A stretch of DNA of 64,000 bases from Bacteroidia bacterium (GTDB lineage: Bacteria > Bacteroidota > Bacteroidia > Bacteroidales > Prolixibacteraceae): the NCBI GenBank assembly GCA_025358025.1, contig JANYKW010000046.1:1-64000 (forward strand), given 5' to 3'. This document shows positions 8,479 to 16,419 of the stretch, piece after piece. Positions within the stretch are counted from its first letter, which is position 1. Every line of letters starts with the position of its first letter. The notes under the pieces are model-generated. The model was not told the DNA's origin, did no database searches, and saw only the letters and a program-made list of their open reading frames with translations. Both the position numbers and the translations under genes were made by a program.

Positions 8479-9780
8479 ATGAATTTTACTGATAAAAAAG
8501 TTGCATTTGGCACGCTCGGATGCAAACTTAATTTTTCTGAAACCTCTACCATTGCCCGAACTTTTCAGGAGCAGGGATTCGCAAGGGTTGATTTCAAGGA
8601 TAAGGCTGATATTTATGTCATCAATACCTGTTCGGTAACTGATTCGGCAGATAAGAAAAGCAGGGCCATGATTCGTCAGGCAACCCGTATTAATCCGGCA
8701 GCTTTTGTTGTAGTGATTGGTTGCTATGCGCAACTAAAACCTGAAGAGGCTGCATTAATTGAAGGCGTCGATCTTATTTTAGGAGCCAACGATAAATTCA
8801 ACATTACCAAATACCTTGAAAATTTAGACAAACATGCAAGCAGCGAGAGGCATAGCTGCACTTTTAAGGAGATCACTAATTTTCAGCCCGCCTCTTCTTT
8901 TGGTGATCGTACACGCAGTTTTCTTAAGGTGCAGGATGGCTGTAACTATTTCTGCACCTACTGTACCATTCCCCTTGCAAGAGGCAAGAGCAGAAATCCA
9001 TCCATACAAAGCCTTGTTCAGGAAGCAAGGCATCTGTCAGGACAGGGCATCAAGGAGATCAATCTTACCGGAGTAAACATTGGTGATTTTGGTAAAAGTA
9101 CAGGTGAATCTTTTCTGGATCTTTTGAAGGCTCTTGATCAGACGGAAGAAATTGTCAGGATCAGAATGGGTTCTGTCGAGCCAAATCTGATGAATGATGA
9201 AATTATAGACTTTGTCGCCAATTCAAAAAGAATTGCGCCCCATTTTCATATCCCTTTACAGGCAGGTACAGATGAAGTACTTACGCTGATGAAAAGGCGA
9301 TATACTACTGAACTGTTTCAACAACGTGTTGATGCAATAAGAAAAAAAATGCCTTTTGCTTTTATTGGAGTAGATGTTATTGCAGGAATGAATGGAGAAA
9401 CTGCCGGGTTGTTTGAGGAAGCTTATCAATTTATTGAAAAGCTGGATGTATCCCAACTACATGCTTTTCCCTATTCTGAGCGTGCCAATACCAGGGCGCT
9501 GGCCATTGATGGTATAGTTCCAATATCTGAGAGAAAACACAGAACGCAGCGGCTAATCGAACTTTCTGAGTCAAAACTTCTTCATTTTTACCATAGTAAC
9601 CTGGGCCGGACAGCTACAGTCTTGTTTGAAAATCACCAGAATAAAAAGTTGGCAGGGGGCTGGACCGAGAACTACATCAAGGTTGAAGTCCCCTTTCATG
9701 CAGATTTACTGAACATCACCCGACTTGTCAGGTTAAGGAAAATAAACGACAACGGCCATATTGTGGCAGATTTGCTGTAA
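8479..9780 (+). CDS. mtaB: tRNA t6A37 methylthiotransferase MtaB
   Basis: Radical-SAM enzyme that adds a methylthio group to N6-threonylcarbamoyladenosine at position 37 of ANN-decoding tRNAs. The 433-residue protein has the N-terminal UPF0004 domain with three cluster cysteines (LGCKLNFSE, NTCSVTD, GCYAQ). The radical-SAM CxxxCxxC motif follows (DGCNYFCTYCTIPLARG), and then a C-terminal TRAM-like segment. The block KVQDGCNYFCTYC distinguishes the MiaB/RimO/MtaB superfamily, and the short LGCKLNF start is typical of MtaB. The ATG at 8479 is chosen over an in-frame TTG nine bases upstream. Confidence 0.92.
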   Translation: MNFTDKKVAFGTLGCKLNFSETSTIARTFQEQGFARVDFKDKADIYVINTCSVTDSADKKSRAMIRQATRINPAAFVVVIGCYAQLKPEEAALIEGVDLILGANDKFNITKYLENLDKHASSERHSCTFKEITNFQPASSFGDRTRSFLKVQDGCNYFCTYCTIPLARGKSRNPSIQSLVQEARHLSGQGIKEINLTGVNIGDFGKSTGESFLDLLKALDQTEEIVRIRMGSVEPNLMNDEIIDFVANSKRIAPHFHIPLQAGTDEVLTLMKRRYTTELFQQRVDAIRKKMPFAFIGVDVIAGMNGETAGLFEEAYQFIEKLDVSQLHAFPYSERANTRALAIDGIVPISERKHRTQRLIELSESKLLHFYHSNLGRTATVLFENHQNKKLAGGWTENYIKVEVPFHADLLNITRLVRLRKINDNGHIVADLL

Positions 9781-9833
9781 AAACTATTGCATTGCACTCC
9801 ACACGGATAATCACTACTTTTGGGTCAAAAATT

Positions 9834-10631
9834 ATGGACTTGGAAAATATATGCCAGGAAGTCATCGAAATAGCAAAGACCGCGGGTGCCTTTATTGCAG
9901 GGGAAAGAATAAATTTTGATCTCAAACTTGTTGAATCAAAGGGGAAAGCAAACTTTGTTTCCTATGTTGACAAGACAGCGGAAGAGCTAATCGTTGAAAG
10001 ATTACGGAAACTCATGCCTGATTCAGGATTTATCACTGAAGAGGGAACGGCCTTTGACACAGGCGAAAAATATCGCTGGGTCATTGATCCTTTGGATGGC
10101 ACGACAAATTTTATCCACGGAATGCCTCCATATGCAGTAAGCATCGGACTGTTGGAAGGCGATGAGATCGTTTTGGGCGTAGTTTATGAGATTTCCAGAG
10201 ACGAATGTTTCTATGCCTGGAAAGGAAGCAAAGCCATGTTAAACGGAAAAGAGATTCATGTTTCCGAAGCATCTGCAACCGAAGAAGCCTTGGTTGTAAC
10301 CGGATTTCCCTATGGTATCATTAAAAATTCAGATGCATTTATTACCACAATCAAACACCTTATGGCTAATTCGCACGGAATCAGACGACTGGGATCAGCT
10401 GCTACCGATCTGTCCTATGTAGCGGCTGGCAGGTTTGAGGCATTCTGGGAAACTGGTCTTAGTCCCTGGGATGTTGCAGCAGGTGCCCTGATTTTGCGAC
10501 AGGCAGGAGGAATAGTTACTGATTTTAAAGGCAACGACAACTTTCTCTTCGGAGGCGAAATTGTTGCAACAAATCATAATTATTTCATTGAATTTCAGTC
10601 TATTATAGAAACAAATTATTACAAATTGTAA
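9834..10631 (+). CDS. suhB: Inositol monophosphatase family protein
   Basis: A 265-residue lithium-sensitive-type phosphatase of the IMPase/SuhB family. The first metal site is EEG followed by IDPLDGTTNFIHG, and the second metal signature is near the C terminus (SPWDVAAGALI). Likely substrates are inositol-1-phosphate or similar sugar phosphates in the cytosol. I chose the ATG at 9834; the frame extends 14 codons further upstream without family resemblance. Its stop codon overlaps the next gene's start (TAATG at 10629-10633), indicating translational coupling with the acyltransferase. The symbol denotes the family, not a proven function. Confidence 0.9.
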   Translation: MDLENICQEVIEIAKTAGAFIAGERINFDLKLVESKGKANFVSYVDKTAEELIVERLRKLMPDSGFITEEGTAFDTGEKYRWVIDPLDGTTNFIHGMPPYAVSIGLLEGDEIVLGVVYEISRDECFYAWKGSKAMLNGKEIHVSEASATEEALVVTGFPYGIIKNSDAFITTIKHLMANSHGIRRLGSAATDLSYVAAGRFEAFWETGLSPWDVAAGALILRQAGGIVTDFKGNDNFLFGGEIVATNHNYFIEFQSIIETNYYKL

Positions 10632-11518
10632 TGGATAGAAATGCAAATACAGGGTACTATCTTCTGAAGGCATTTACCTGGATTATTCAACTCTTTCCGC
10701 TTAGATTCCACTATTTTATTTCTGACCTGATCTATTTATTTATTTACCATGTAGTCAGGTACCGCAGAAATGTTGTTTTTAAGAACCTGACTAACTCTTT
10801 TCCGGAAAAATCGACCAAACAAATCAGGCAGATAGCCAGGAAATTCTACCATCATTTCTGCGACAGCTTCATAGAAACACTATACTTCGACAGGATTTCT
10901 GAAAAAGAGATCAAAAAACGACTGACCCTCTTAAACCAGGAGTTACTTGAAAATTTTCTGGCAGAAGGCAGGCCTGTTATTCTGGCATTGGGCCATTACA
11001 ACAACTGGGAATGGAATTGCAGTTGGCCGCTTAATTCCAAATATAAAGGTTATGTAATTTATAAGAAACTGACCAACAAAAGCTTTGATCTATTTTATTA
11101 CAATATGCGTTCACGATTTGGTATCATTCCTCTTGAAAGAGCCGACACCTACAGACAACTAATAGCAGATTTAAATAATAATGAATCAATAGCATCAGCA
11201 TTTTTGATGGATCAGACTCCAAGAAAGCACGAGATCCAGTATTGGACCACCTTCCTGAACCAGGATACACCCGTTTTGACAGGTACTGAGAAGGTTGCCA
11301 GAAAACTGGATGCGGCGGTACTTTTTTGTCACATCAGAAAACTTAAAAGAGGATACAATCGTTTAGAATTCTCTGTTATAGCTGAACATGCCAAAGATAC
11401 GGCACCTTTTGAGATTACCGAGAAAGCGACCCGTATGATAGAAGGGATGATCATCCAACGTCCAGAACTTTGGTTGTGGTCACACAAAAGATGGAAACAC
11501 AAAAGGGAGAAGTTATGA
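10631..11518 (+). CDS. LpxL/HtrB-type lysophospholipid (lipid A) acyltransferase
   Basis: A 295-residue inner-membrane protein of the late lipid A acyltransferase family. An N-terminal hydrophobic stretch (roughly residues 12-40) anchors it. The catalytic H-x4-E motif is seen in LALGHYNNWEWN. Later segments with DQTPRKHE and a C-terminal PELWLWSHKRWK match the family. The role is addition of a secondary acyl chain to the Kdo-lipid A precursor, or an ornithine-lipid-like acyl transfer. The start overlaps the suhB stop by one base, and the adjacent glycosyltransferase fits a cell-envelope context. Its stop codon lies inside a GTTATGA tandem repeat. Confidence 0.88.
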   Translation: MDRNANTGYYLLKAFTWIIQLFPLRFHYFISDLIYLFIYHVVRYRRNVVFKNLTNSFPEKSTKQIRQIARKFYHHFCDSFIETLYFDRISEKEIKKRLTLLNQELLENFLAEGRPVILALGHYNNWEWNCSWPLNSKYKGYVIYKKLTNKSFDLFYYNMRSRFGIIPLERADTYRQLIADLNNNESIASAFLMDQTPRKHEIQYWTTFLNQDTPVLTGTEKVARKLDAAVLFCHIRKLKRGYNRLEFSVIAEHAKDTAPFEITEKATRMIEGMIIQRPELWLWSHKRWKHKREKL

Positions 11519-11538
11519 GTTATGAGTTATGAGTTATA
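11512..11538. repeat. Heptanucleotide tandem repeat (GTTATGA, about four units)
   Basis: Three perfect copies of GTTATGA followed by a fourth with one substitution begin inside the last codons of the acyltransferase gene and continue past its stop. The period is exactly seven bases. Other seven-base-period repeats occur after several genes in the window. Confidence 0.8.
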
Positions 11539-11613
11539 AAATTAAATATTAGGTATTTATATTACAATTAAGCAATAGTTTAAGCTCCAGAGGAGAAATT
11601 TTTAGGGCAAAAA

Positions 11614-12642
11614 ATGAATCAAAATAAAAAGATTTCCATTGTAATCCTGAACTGGAATGGCAGCAGTTTCCTGAAAAGATTTCTACCTTCCATCATTGAC
11701 TGTTCAAAAGGCAATGTGGAGATTGTTGTTGCAGATAATGGATCTACAGACGACAGCAAATCTCTGATCGTAAACCTCTTCCCTACTGTTGTCTACCTGC
11801 AACTGGATAAAAATTTTGGTTTTGCAGAAGGATACAACAGGGCATTGGAAATGATTCACTCCGACTTTTTTGTACTGCTCAACTCAGATGTTGAGGTAAC
11901 ACCCGGTTGGCTTGAACCCATGCTGAATCTGATGGAAAATGATCCTGATATCGGTATTTGTCAACCGAAAATTCTGAGTCTGGACCGCCCTGATGAGTTT
12001 GAATATGCAGGTGCATCCGGTGGATTCATTGACAGATTTGGTTATCCGTTCTGCAGAGGCCGCATTCTGCAGGTCGTTGAAAAAGATCTGGGCCAATACG
12101 ATGACATCCTGCCTGTTTCATGGGCATCAGGTGCCTGTATGATGGTAAACTCAAACCTCTGGAGAGCATGCAACGGATTTGATCCTGATTTTTGGGCTCA
12201 TATGGAGGAGATTGATTTTTGTTGGAGGTCACAACATCTTGGTTACAAGGTATATATATGTCCGGATTCTGTAGTTTACCACATCGGTGGTGGCACACTT
12301 AATTACAACAATCCACTTAAAATACATCTGAATTTCAGAAACAATCTCTATCTATTGTTCAAAAATCTACCGGGAAAGCAGTTGGCAGTAATTTTGCCTG
12401 CAAGGATGGTGCTGGATGGTATCGCTGCTTTTGTTTTTCTGCTTAAAGGTGAATTCGGATCCTTTGGAAGGGTCTTTGCTGCACATCTGAAATTCTACCG
12501 GAATTTGTCACAACTTTTTCGAAAGCGTCGCAGTGTGTTCAGTACTAGCAAAAACAAAGGGATTAGATTACTTTCAGGCAAAAATATACTCTGGAATTAT
12601 TTTGTGACCAAACGAAGGAAATTTTCAGAAATTCCTGCATAG
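11614..12642 (+). CDS. Glycosyltransferase family 2 protein
   Basis: A 342-residue inverting GT-A glycosyltransferase. The N terminus has the nucleotide-sugar fold beginning KISIVILNWNG, then VVADNGSTDDS and the acidic metal-binding segment FVLLNSDVEV at about residues 86-95. A later WASGACMMV...GFDPDFWAHMEEIDFCWR block is characteristic of rhamnosyl/galactofuranosyl-type GT2 enzymes. A weak hydrophobic stretch near residues 260-285 may associate with the membrane. It probably adds a sugar to lipopolysaccharide, capsule or exopolysaccharide; the neighbouring lipid A acyltransferase supports an envelope role. The acceptor is unknown. Confidence 0.9.
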   Translation: MNQNKKISIVILNWNGSSFLKRFLPSIIDCSKGNVEIVVADNGSTDDSKSLIVNLFPTVVYLQLDKNFGFAEGYNRALEMIHSDFFVLLNSDVEVTPGWLEPMLNLMENDPDIGICQPKILSLDRPDEFEYAGASGGFIDRFGYPFCRGRILQVVEKDLGQYDDILPVSWASGACMMVNSNLWRACNGFDPDFWAHMEEIDFCWRSQHLGYKVYICPDSVVYHIGGGTLNYNNPLKIHLNFRNNLYLLFKNLPGKQLAVILPARMVLDGIAAFVFLLKGEFGSFGRVFAAHLKFYRNLSQLFRKRRSVFSTSKNKGIRLLSGKNILWNYFVTKRRKFSEIPA

Positions 12643-12701
12643 ATCAGTGAAATAAATAACCCCGATCAATCTCAAAAAATTTTAATTCATAAAATGAAGC
12701 C

Positions 12702-13244
12702 ATGCGTATAACAAGAGAAAATTGTACAGGCTTGATCATAGATTTTCAGGAAAAGCTTTTCCCTGTCATTGCCGAAAAAGAGAATCTTCTCTCCAATTGT
12801 GTTAAACTGATAACCGGGCTTCAGATTTTAGATATCCCACTTGCTGTAACACAGCAATATTCAAAGGGTTTGGGTCCAACTGCCGGTGAAATCTGTTCAC
12901 TCTTTCAACCATTCAGCTATTTTGAAAAAACCAGTTTCAGCTGTCTGGATGAACCACTCTATGCTGAATATCTCATTGATTCAGGAAGAACGAATGTTTT
13001 AATCTGCGGTATAGAAGCGCATGTTTGTGTCCTTCAGTCAGCAATAGATCTTCAGGAGAAGGGATATCATCCAATTGTCATTTCTGACTGTATAGGCTCA
13101 AGACAACTGGCAGAAAAACAAGTTGTTATGCAACGTTTTGCCCTGGAGGGAATTCGTGTCTCCACGGTTGAATCAATCCTGTTTGAATTGACCCGCTTTG
13201 CAACAGCATCCGAATTTAAGTCTATCTCAAGGTTAATCAGATAG
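12702..13244 (+). CDS. Isochorismatase-fold cysteine hydrolase
   Basis: A 180-residue cytosolic hydrolase of the nicotinamidase/isochorismatase superfamily. The catalytic aspartate is in GLIIDFQEKLF near the N terminus, and the nucleophilic cysteine is in LICGIEAHVCVLQSAIDL. It resembles the YcaC/isochorismatase-domain group rather than true nicotinamidases, which carry a DxH metal site that I do not see here. The physiological substrate is unknown. It stands between the glycosyltransferase and aspartate kinase on the same strand, with 59 and 126 bp on either side. Confidence 0.85.
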   Translation: MRITRENCTGLIIDFQEKLFPVIAEKENLLSNCVKLITGLQILDIPLAVTQQYSKGLGPTAGEICSLFQPFSYFEKTSFSCLDEPLYAEYLIDSGRTNVLICGIEAHVCVLQSAIDLQEKGYHPIVISDCIGSRQLAEKQVVMQRFALEGIRVSTVESILFELTRFATASEFKSISRLIR

Positions 13245-13370
13245 TTATAGATCTTCTTTCTACTTACAATCCGTAAGTTCAAAATTCCACCAAATATTTC
13301 CTGGTGGGTACATTACCCTATAATATTCTTATTTTTGTTGCAGTTATTGACAAAAGTTAAAGTATGTAAC

Positions 13371-14687
13371 ATGGAAGTGTACAAATTTGGAGGAACTTCA
13401 GTAGGTTCCATCGAGAATATGAGATCGGTGATGAAATTAATCACCGACGGGAAACAAAAAATGGTGGTATTATCAGCCATGTCAGGAACAACCAACAGTT
13501 TGGTTGAAATTTCCGATTACCTCACAAAAAAGAATAAAGAGTCGGCTCTCGCGCAGATTAGCATGCTCGAAAAAAAATACTACAACGTTGTTTTTGATCT
13601 CTTCAAAAGCGCTGAGATGAAGGATTGTGGTAAAAAAATTCTGGAAGAGCATTTTGATTTCATCAAGGCCTTCACAACCGGAACCTTCTCCGAGGCAGGA
13701 GAAAGATCCATTTTGGCTCAGGGCGAATTGATCTCAACTGCCCTTTTCACCTTGCTGATGCAGGAAGAAGGATTCAATGCCACCTTGCTCCCTGCGCTCG
13801 AATTTATGAAAGTCGATGCTGACAAGATGCCAGACAGTCGATTTATCAAGCAAAAATTGAATGAAATTCTTGCATCCAGACCGAAGGCTGATTATTATAT
13901 TACCCAGGGATTTATCTGCAAAAATGAACTTGGCGAGATCGATAACCTGCAAAGAGGAGGATCTGACTATACTGCAACACTCATCGGAGCAGCCATAAGC
14001 AGCAGTGAAGTCCAGATCTGGACAGATATTGACGGATTTCACAACAACGATCCGCGTTTTGTTGAAAACACCAAACGGGTTGATGTACTCTCATTCAATG
14101 AAGCGGCTGAATTGGCTTATTTTGGTGCTAAAATTTTACATCCGCAAACAGTTCTTCCGGCCAAAAACAACAACATCCCGGTTCGTTTGAAAAATACCAT
14201 GAATCCACCGGATCCAGGGACCCTGATTACAGCTGAAAGTAAAGGAGCCGGGATCAAGGCTGTCGCTGCAAAAGACGGAATAACTGCCATCAAGATCCGT
14301 TCCGGAAGGATGTTGAATGCCTATGGATTCATGAAGAATATTTTTGAGATCTTTGAATATTTCAAGACCTCCGTCGATATGGTTACAACTTCTGAGGTTG
14401 CTGTGTCGGTTACAATCGATAATCCAAAACACCTGGAAGAGATCGTAAACGAATTAAAAGAGTACGGCGATGTAGAGGTAGATAAGAATCAAACCATCGT
14501 ATGTATTGTTGGCAACATGATTGCAGAAGAGAAGGGATTTGCTTCCAGGGTATTTATTGCCCTGGAAAATATTCCCATTCGCATGATCTCTTATGGTGGA
14601 AGCCGTCACAATATATCTGTGCTGGTAAATACGAACGATAAAAAAGAGACACTTGTAGCGCTTAGCGAAAAACTGTTGAACATTTAG
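13371..14687 (+). CDS. lysC: Aspartate kinase (monofunctional)
   Basis: Phosphorylates L-aspartate in the first step of lysine/threonine/methionine synthesis. The 438-residue protein starts MEVYKFGGTSVGS, the signature of the amino-acid kinase fold, and has FTTGTFSEAGERSIL and the block RGGSDYTATL typical of aspartokinases. The C-terminal 130 or so residues form two ACT domains (VDMVTTSEVAVSVTID, VCIVGNM), implying feedback control by an end product. There is no homoserine dehydrogenase fusion. The ATG at 13371 is chosen because the twelve in-frame residues before it precede the conserved MEVYKFGG start. Which amino acid inhibits it cannot be read from sequence. Confidence 0.93.
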   Translation: MEVYKFGGTSVGSIENMRSVMKLITDGKQKMVVLSAMSGTTNSLVEISDYLTKKNKESALAQISMLEKKYYNVVFDLFKSAEMKDCGKKILEEHFDFIKAFTTGTFSEAGERSILAQGELISTALFTLLMQEEGFNATLLPALEFMKVDADKMPDSRFIKQKLNEILASRPKADYYITQGFICKNELGEIDNLQRGGSDYTATLIGAAISSSEVQIWTDIDGFHNNDPRFVENTKRVDVLSFNEAAELAYFGAKILHPQTVLPAKNNNIPVRLKNTMNPPDPGTLITAESKGAGIKAVAAKDGITAIKIRSGRMLNAYGFMKNIFEIFEYFKTSVDMVTTSEVAVSVTIDNPKHLEEIVNELKEYGDVEVDKNQTIVCIVGNMIAEEKGFASRVFIALENIPIRMISYGGSRHNISVLVNTNDKKETLVALSEKLLNI

Positions 14688-14695
14688 TTATACAA

Positions 14696-14893
14696 ATGAA
14701 TGAATTTGATGACCCAACTGGTAATTCAAAAAATTACAAATGGGGTTTTTTCTATTTCAACAAAGCTGATACACGCATTTTTGTTCCAAAGAGATATGGA
14801 TTTGGATATTCATTAAACTTTGGCAAACCCTATGTTACAGCTGGATTTTTCCTGATCTTGCTGATCATTTTCTACTGGGCTCTCTTTGGCTAA
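14696..14893 (+). CDS. Small DUF5808-type membrane protein
   Basis: A 65-residue protein starting at the ATG 8 bp after lysC. Residues 14-44 (YKWGFFYFNKADTRIFVPKR, then YGFGYSLNFGKPY) match the pattern of DUF5808, a short domain often found with membrane proteins. A single transmembrane helix fills the C terminus (residues 47-64). Function is unknown. Its stop overlaps the end of the convergent acyltransferase gene by four bases, so both transcripts must terminate inside the opposite gene. Confidence 0.78.
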   Translation: MNEFDDPTGNSKNYKWGFFYFNKADTRIFVPKRYGFGYSLNFGKPYVTAGFFLILLIIFYWALFG

Positions 14894-16065
14894 AGAACCA
14901 GGTTTGTCACCTCACACAAGACATTTTTTTCATAATTGTAGACTGGGGTAGCATACATTTTCAGCCAAAGCTCCATCGAGTCTTCAATATCCTCATGGAC
15001 AAGCTGCAACCTACTGTGAGTCAGTTCAATAAACGATTTTTTGAGTTCATCGTTGTAATTTGACGCATACTTTGCCGTTTTAAAGTACAGGTCATAAGCA
15101 ATATAATTATTGGGAAAAAGCCGGTAATTTTTATATATCTCTTTATCGATATGTTCAGCCAATAAAAGCAACCTCTCATTCATGCCGGGTTCAGCAGCAA
15201 TGTGATGCAGAACTTCATCATCTATCTGATTTCCAAATTGGATATGAATCCTTCCTTTCTGATTTTTCAGTCCACTGACCATACTCAGAAGGTCATCTTT
15301 CTCAGTCTTTTGAAAATTGGGATCCTCCTGTCGTTTTTTTAATTCAGCAACTTTTTCATTACCACAAGGCTCAATCTCGTAAGATATTGCCATCGGAACA
15401 ATTTTAAGTTCTCTGAACCCATCAAAGAAGTTATCGTTATTTGACATATTGAGCATCTTCAGAAGGGATGGTTGTGTTATGTCATTACCATCTTTTGCAC
15501 GTCCTTCCCTTTGGGCAATCCAAATTGAATCAGAACCATTTGTGATCATTTTCCGGATGTATAGTGACAACAACCTGGAAGATGTAAGCAGTTGTTTGAC
15601 AGGGATATTGCGATTGACGATAAACGAGCGGTTGATGCGGACAAAGTCATTGATCCAGGGAAATATAAGCAAATTACTGCCTATAGCAATTTCTGTTGGA
15701 TTAAAACCACTGGCATGCATTTCAACATTCAAAAGCGCAGAATCCAAAATAATATCCCGGTGATTGGAGATGTAAAGATATCGCTGTTTTTTATCAAGAT
15801 TCTCCAATCCATTCATAGTTAATCCGTTGGAACTGGAAGCAAGAATCTGATTGATGACCGGGACCACAAACTGATCTTGAAAAACCTCAATTGTTTTAGT
15901 TGTCGCCATGGCTGCTTTCATCTGAGCCAATTCATCCTCATCCTTTTTCAAGTTCTTCAACATGATATGATTGAATTCTGGATCGTTTAATAGCCGGGTC
16001 ATAACAGTAGAAAACTCGTCGTTCCGATAGGGGCGGATATCGTCAAAATTGTGCAATGGATGCAT
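14890..16065 (-). CDS. Glycerol-3-phosphate/lysophosphatidate acyltransferase-like protein
   Basis: A 391-residue PlsB/PlsC-superfamily enzyme. The catalytic block is YISNHRDIILDSALL, again with five residues between His and Asp. The following blocks, WINDFVRINRSFIVNR and IWIAQREGRAKDG, are the counterparts of motifs II and III of glycerolipid acyltransferases. About 90 N-terminal residues precede the domain, as in larger GPAT-like proteins. No transmembrane helix is obvious. The likely role is acylation of glycerol phosphates for membrane lipids. The ATG at 16065 (MHPLHNFDDIRPY) is the natural start; a possible promoter lies about 150 bp upstream. Confidence 0.8.
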   Translation of the reverse strand: MHPLHNFDDIRPYRNDEFSTVMTRLLNDPEFNHIMLKNLKKDEDELAQMKAAMATTKTIEVFQDQFVVPVINQILASSSNGLTMNGLENLDKKQRYLYISNHRDIILDSALLNVEMHASGFNPTEIAIGSNLLIFPWINDFVRINRSFIVNRNIPVKQLLTSSRLLSLYIRKMITNGSDSIWIAQREGRAKDGNDITQPSLLKMLNMSNNDNFFDGFRELKIVPMAISYEIEPCGNEKVAELKKRQEDPNFQKTEKDDLLSMVSGLKNQKGRIHIQFGNQIDDEVLHHIAAEPGMNERLLLLAEHIDKEIYKNYRLFPNNYIAYDLYFKTAKYASNYNDELKKSFIELTHSRLQLVHEDIEDSMELWLKMYATPVYNYEKNVLCEVTNLVL

Positions 16066-16419
16066 TTTCTGTCAATTGTTTATAGTTTGCTTGTCGATGA
16101 CTTCCACACCTGCGGGAGAATGGTCATGATCAAATTCATCTCGTCTGATCCCGAAGTTTCGGGAGGATATTTTGATTTAATAATTCGGTTACCCAATTCA
16201 AGAGCACGGCAAAGTTACAAAATATCGTTGTACGATTAGATTTTTAGCTTTTTTTAACCTATTTTTTTCTGTACAATAGAGTTCCCTAAACTACAATTGA
16301 AGTGGATCAAACAGAGACATGCAAAGCCTGAAATATAAGGATTGGTTATAATAAGTTGGCTAATAACTATTTAAAAAACTGCAGATACTCGAAGCAGCTA
16401 TTTATTCATCATTTATATT
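16066..16419. other. Intergenic region between two minus-strand genes
   Basis: No convincing gene is present. It contains the 5' flank of the acyltransferase, a perfect 7-bp-arm hairpin at 16149-16164 (TCCCGAA / TTCGGGA), a -7-like element at 16210-16217 on the minus strand, and an AT-rich stretch before the end of the next gene. Confidence 0.6.
16210..16217 (-). promoter_or_regulatory. Putative -7 element for the acyltransferase gene
   Basis: Read on the minus strand this is TAACTTTG, matching the Bacteroidetes TAnnTTTG box. No TTTG is seen at the usual distance upstream, so the call is tentative. It would leave a 5' UTR of roughly 140 bases. Confidence 0.4.
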
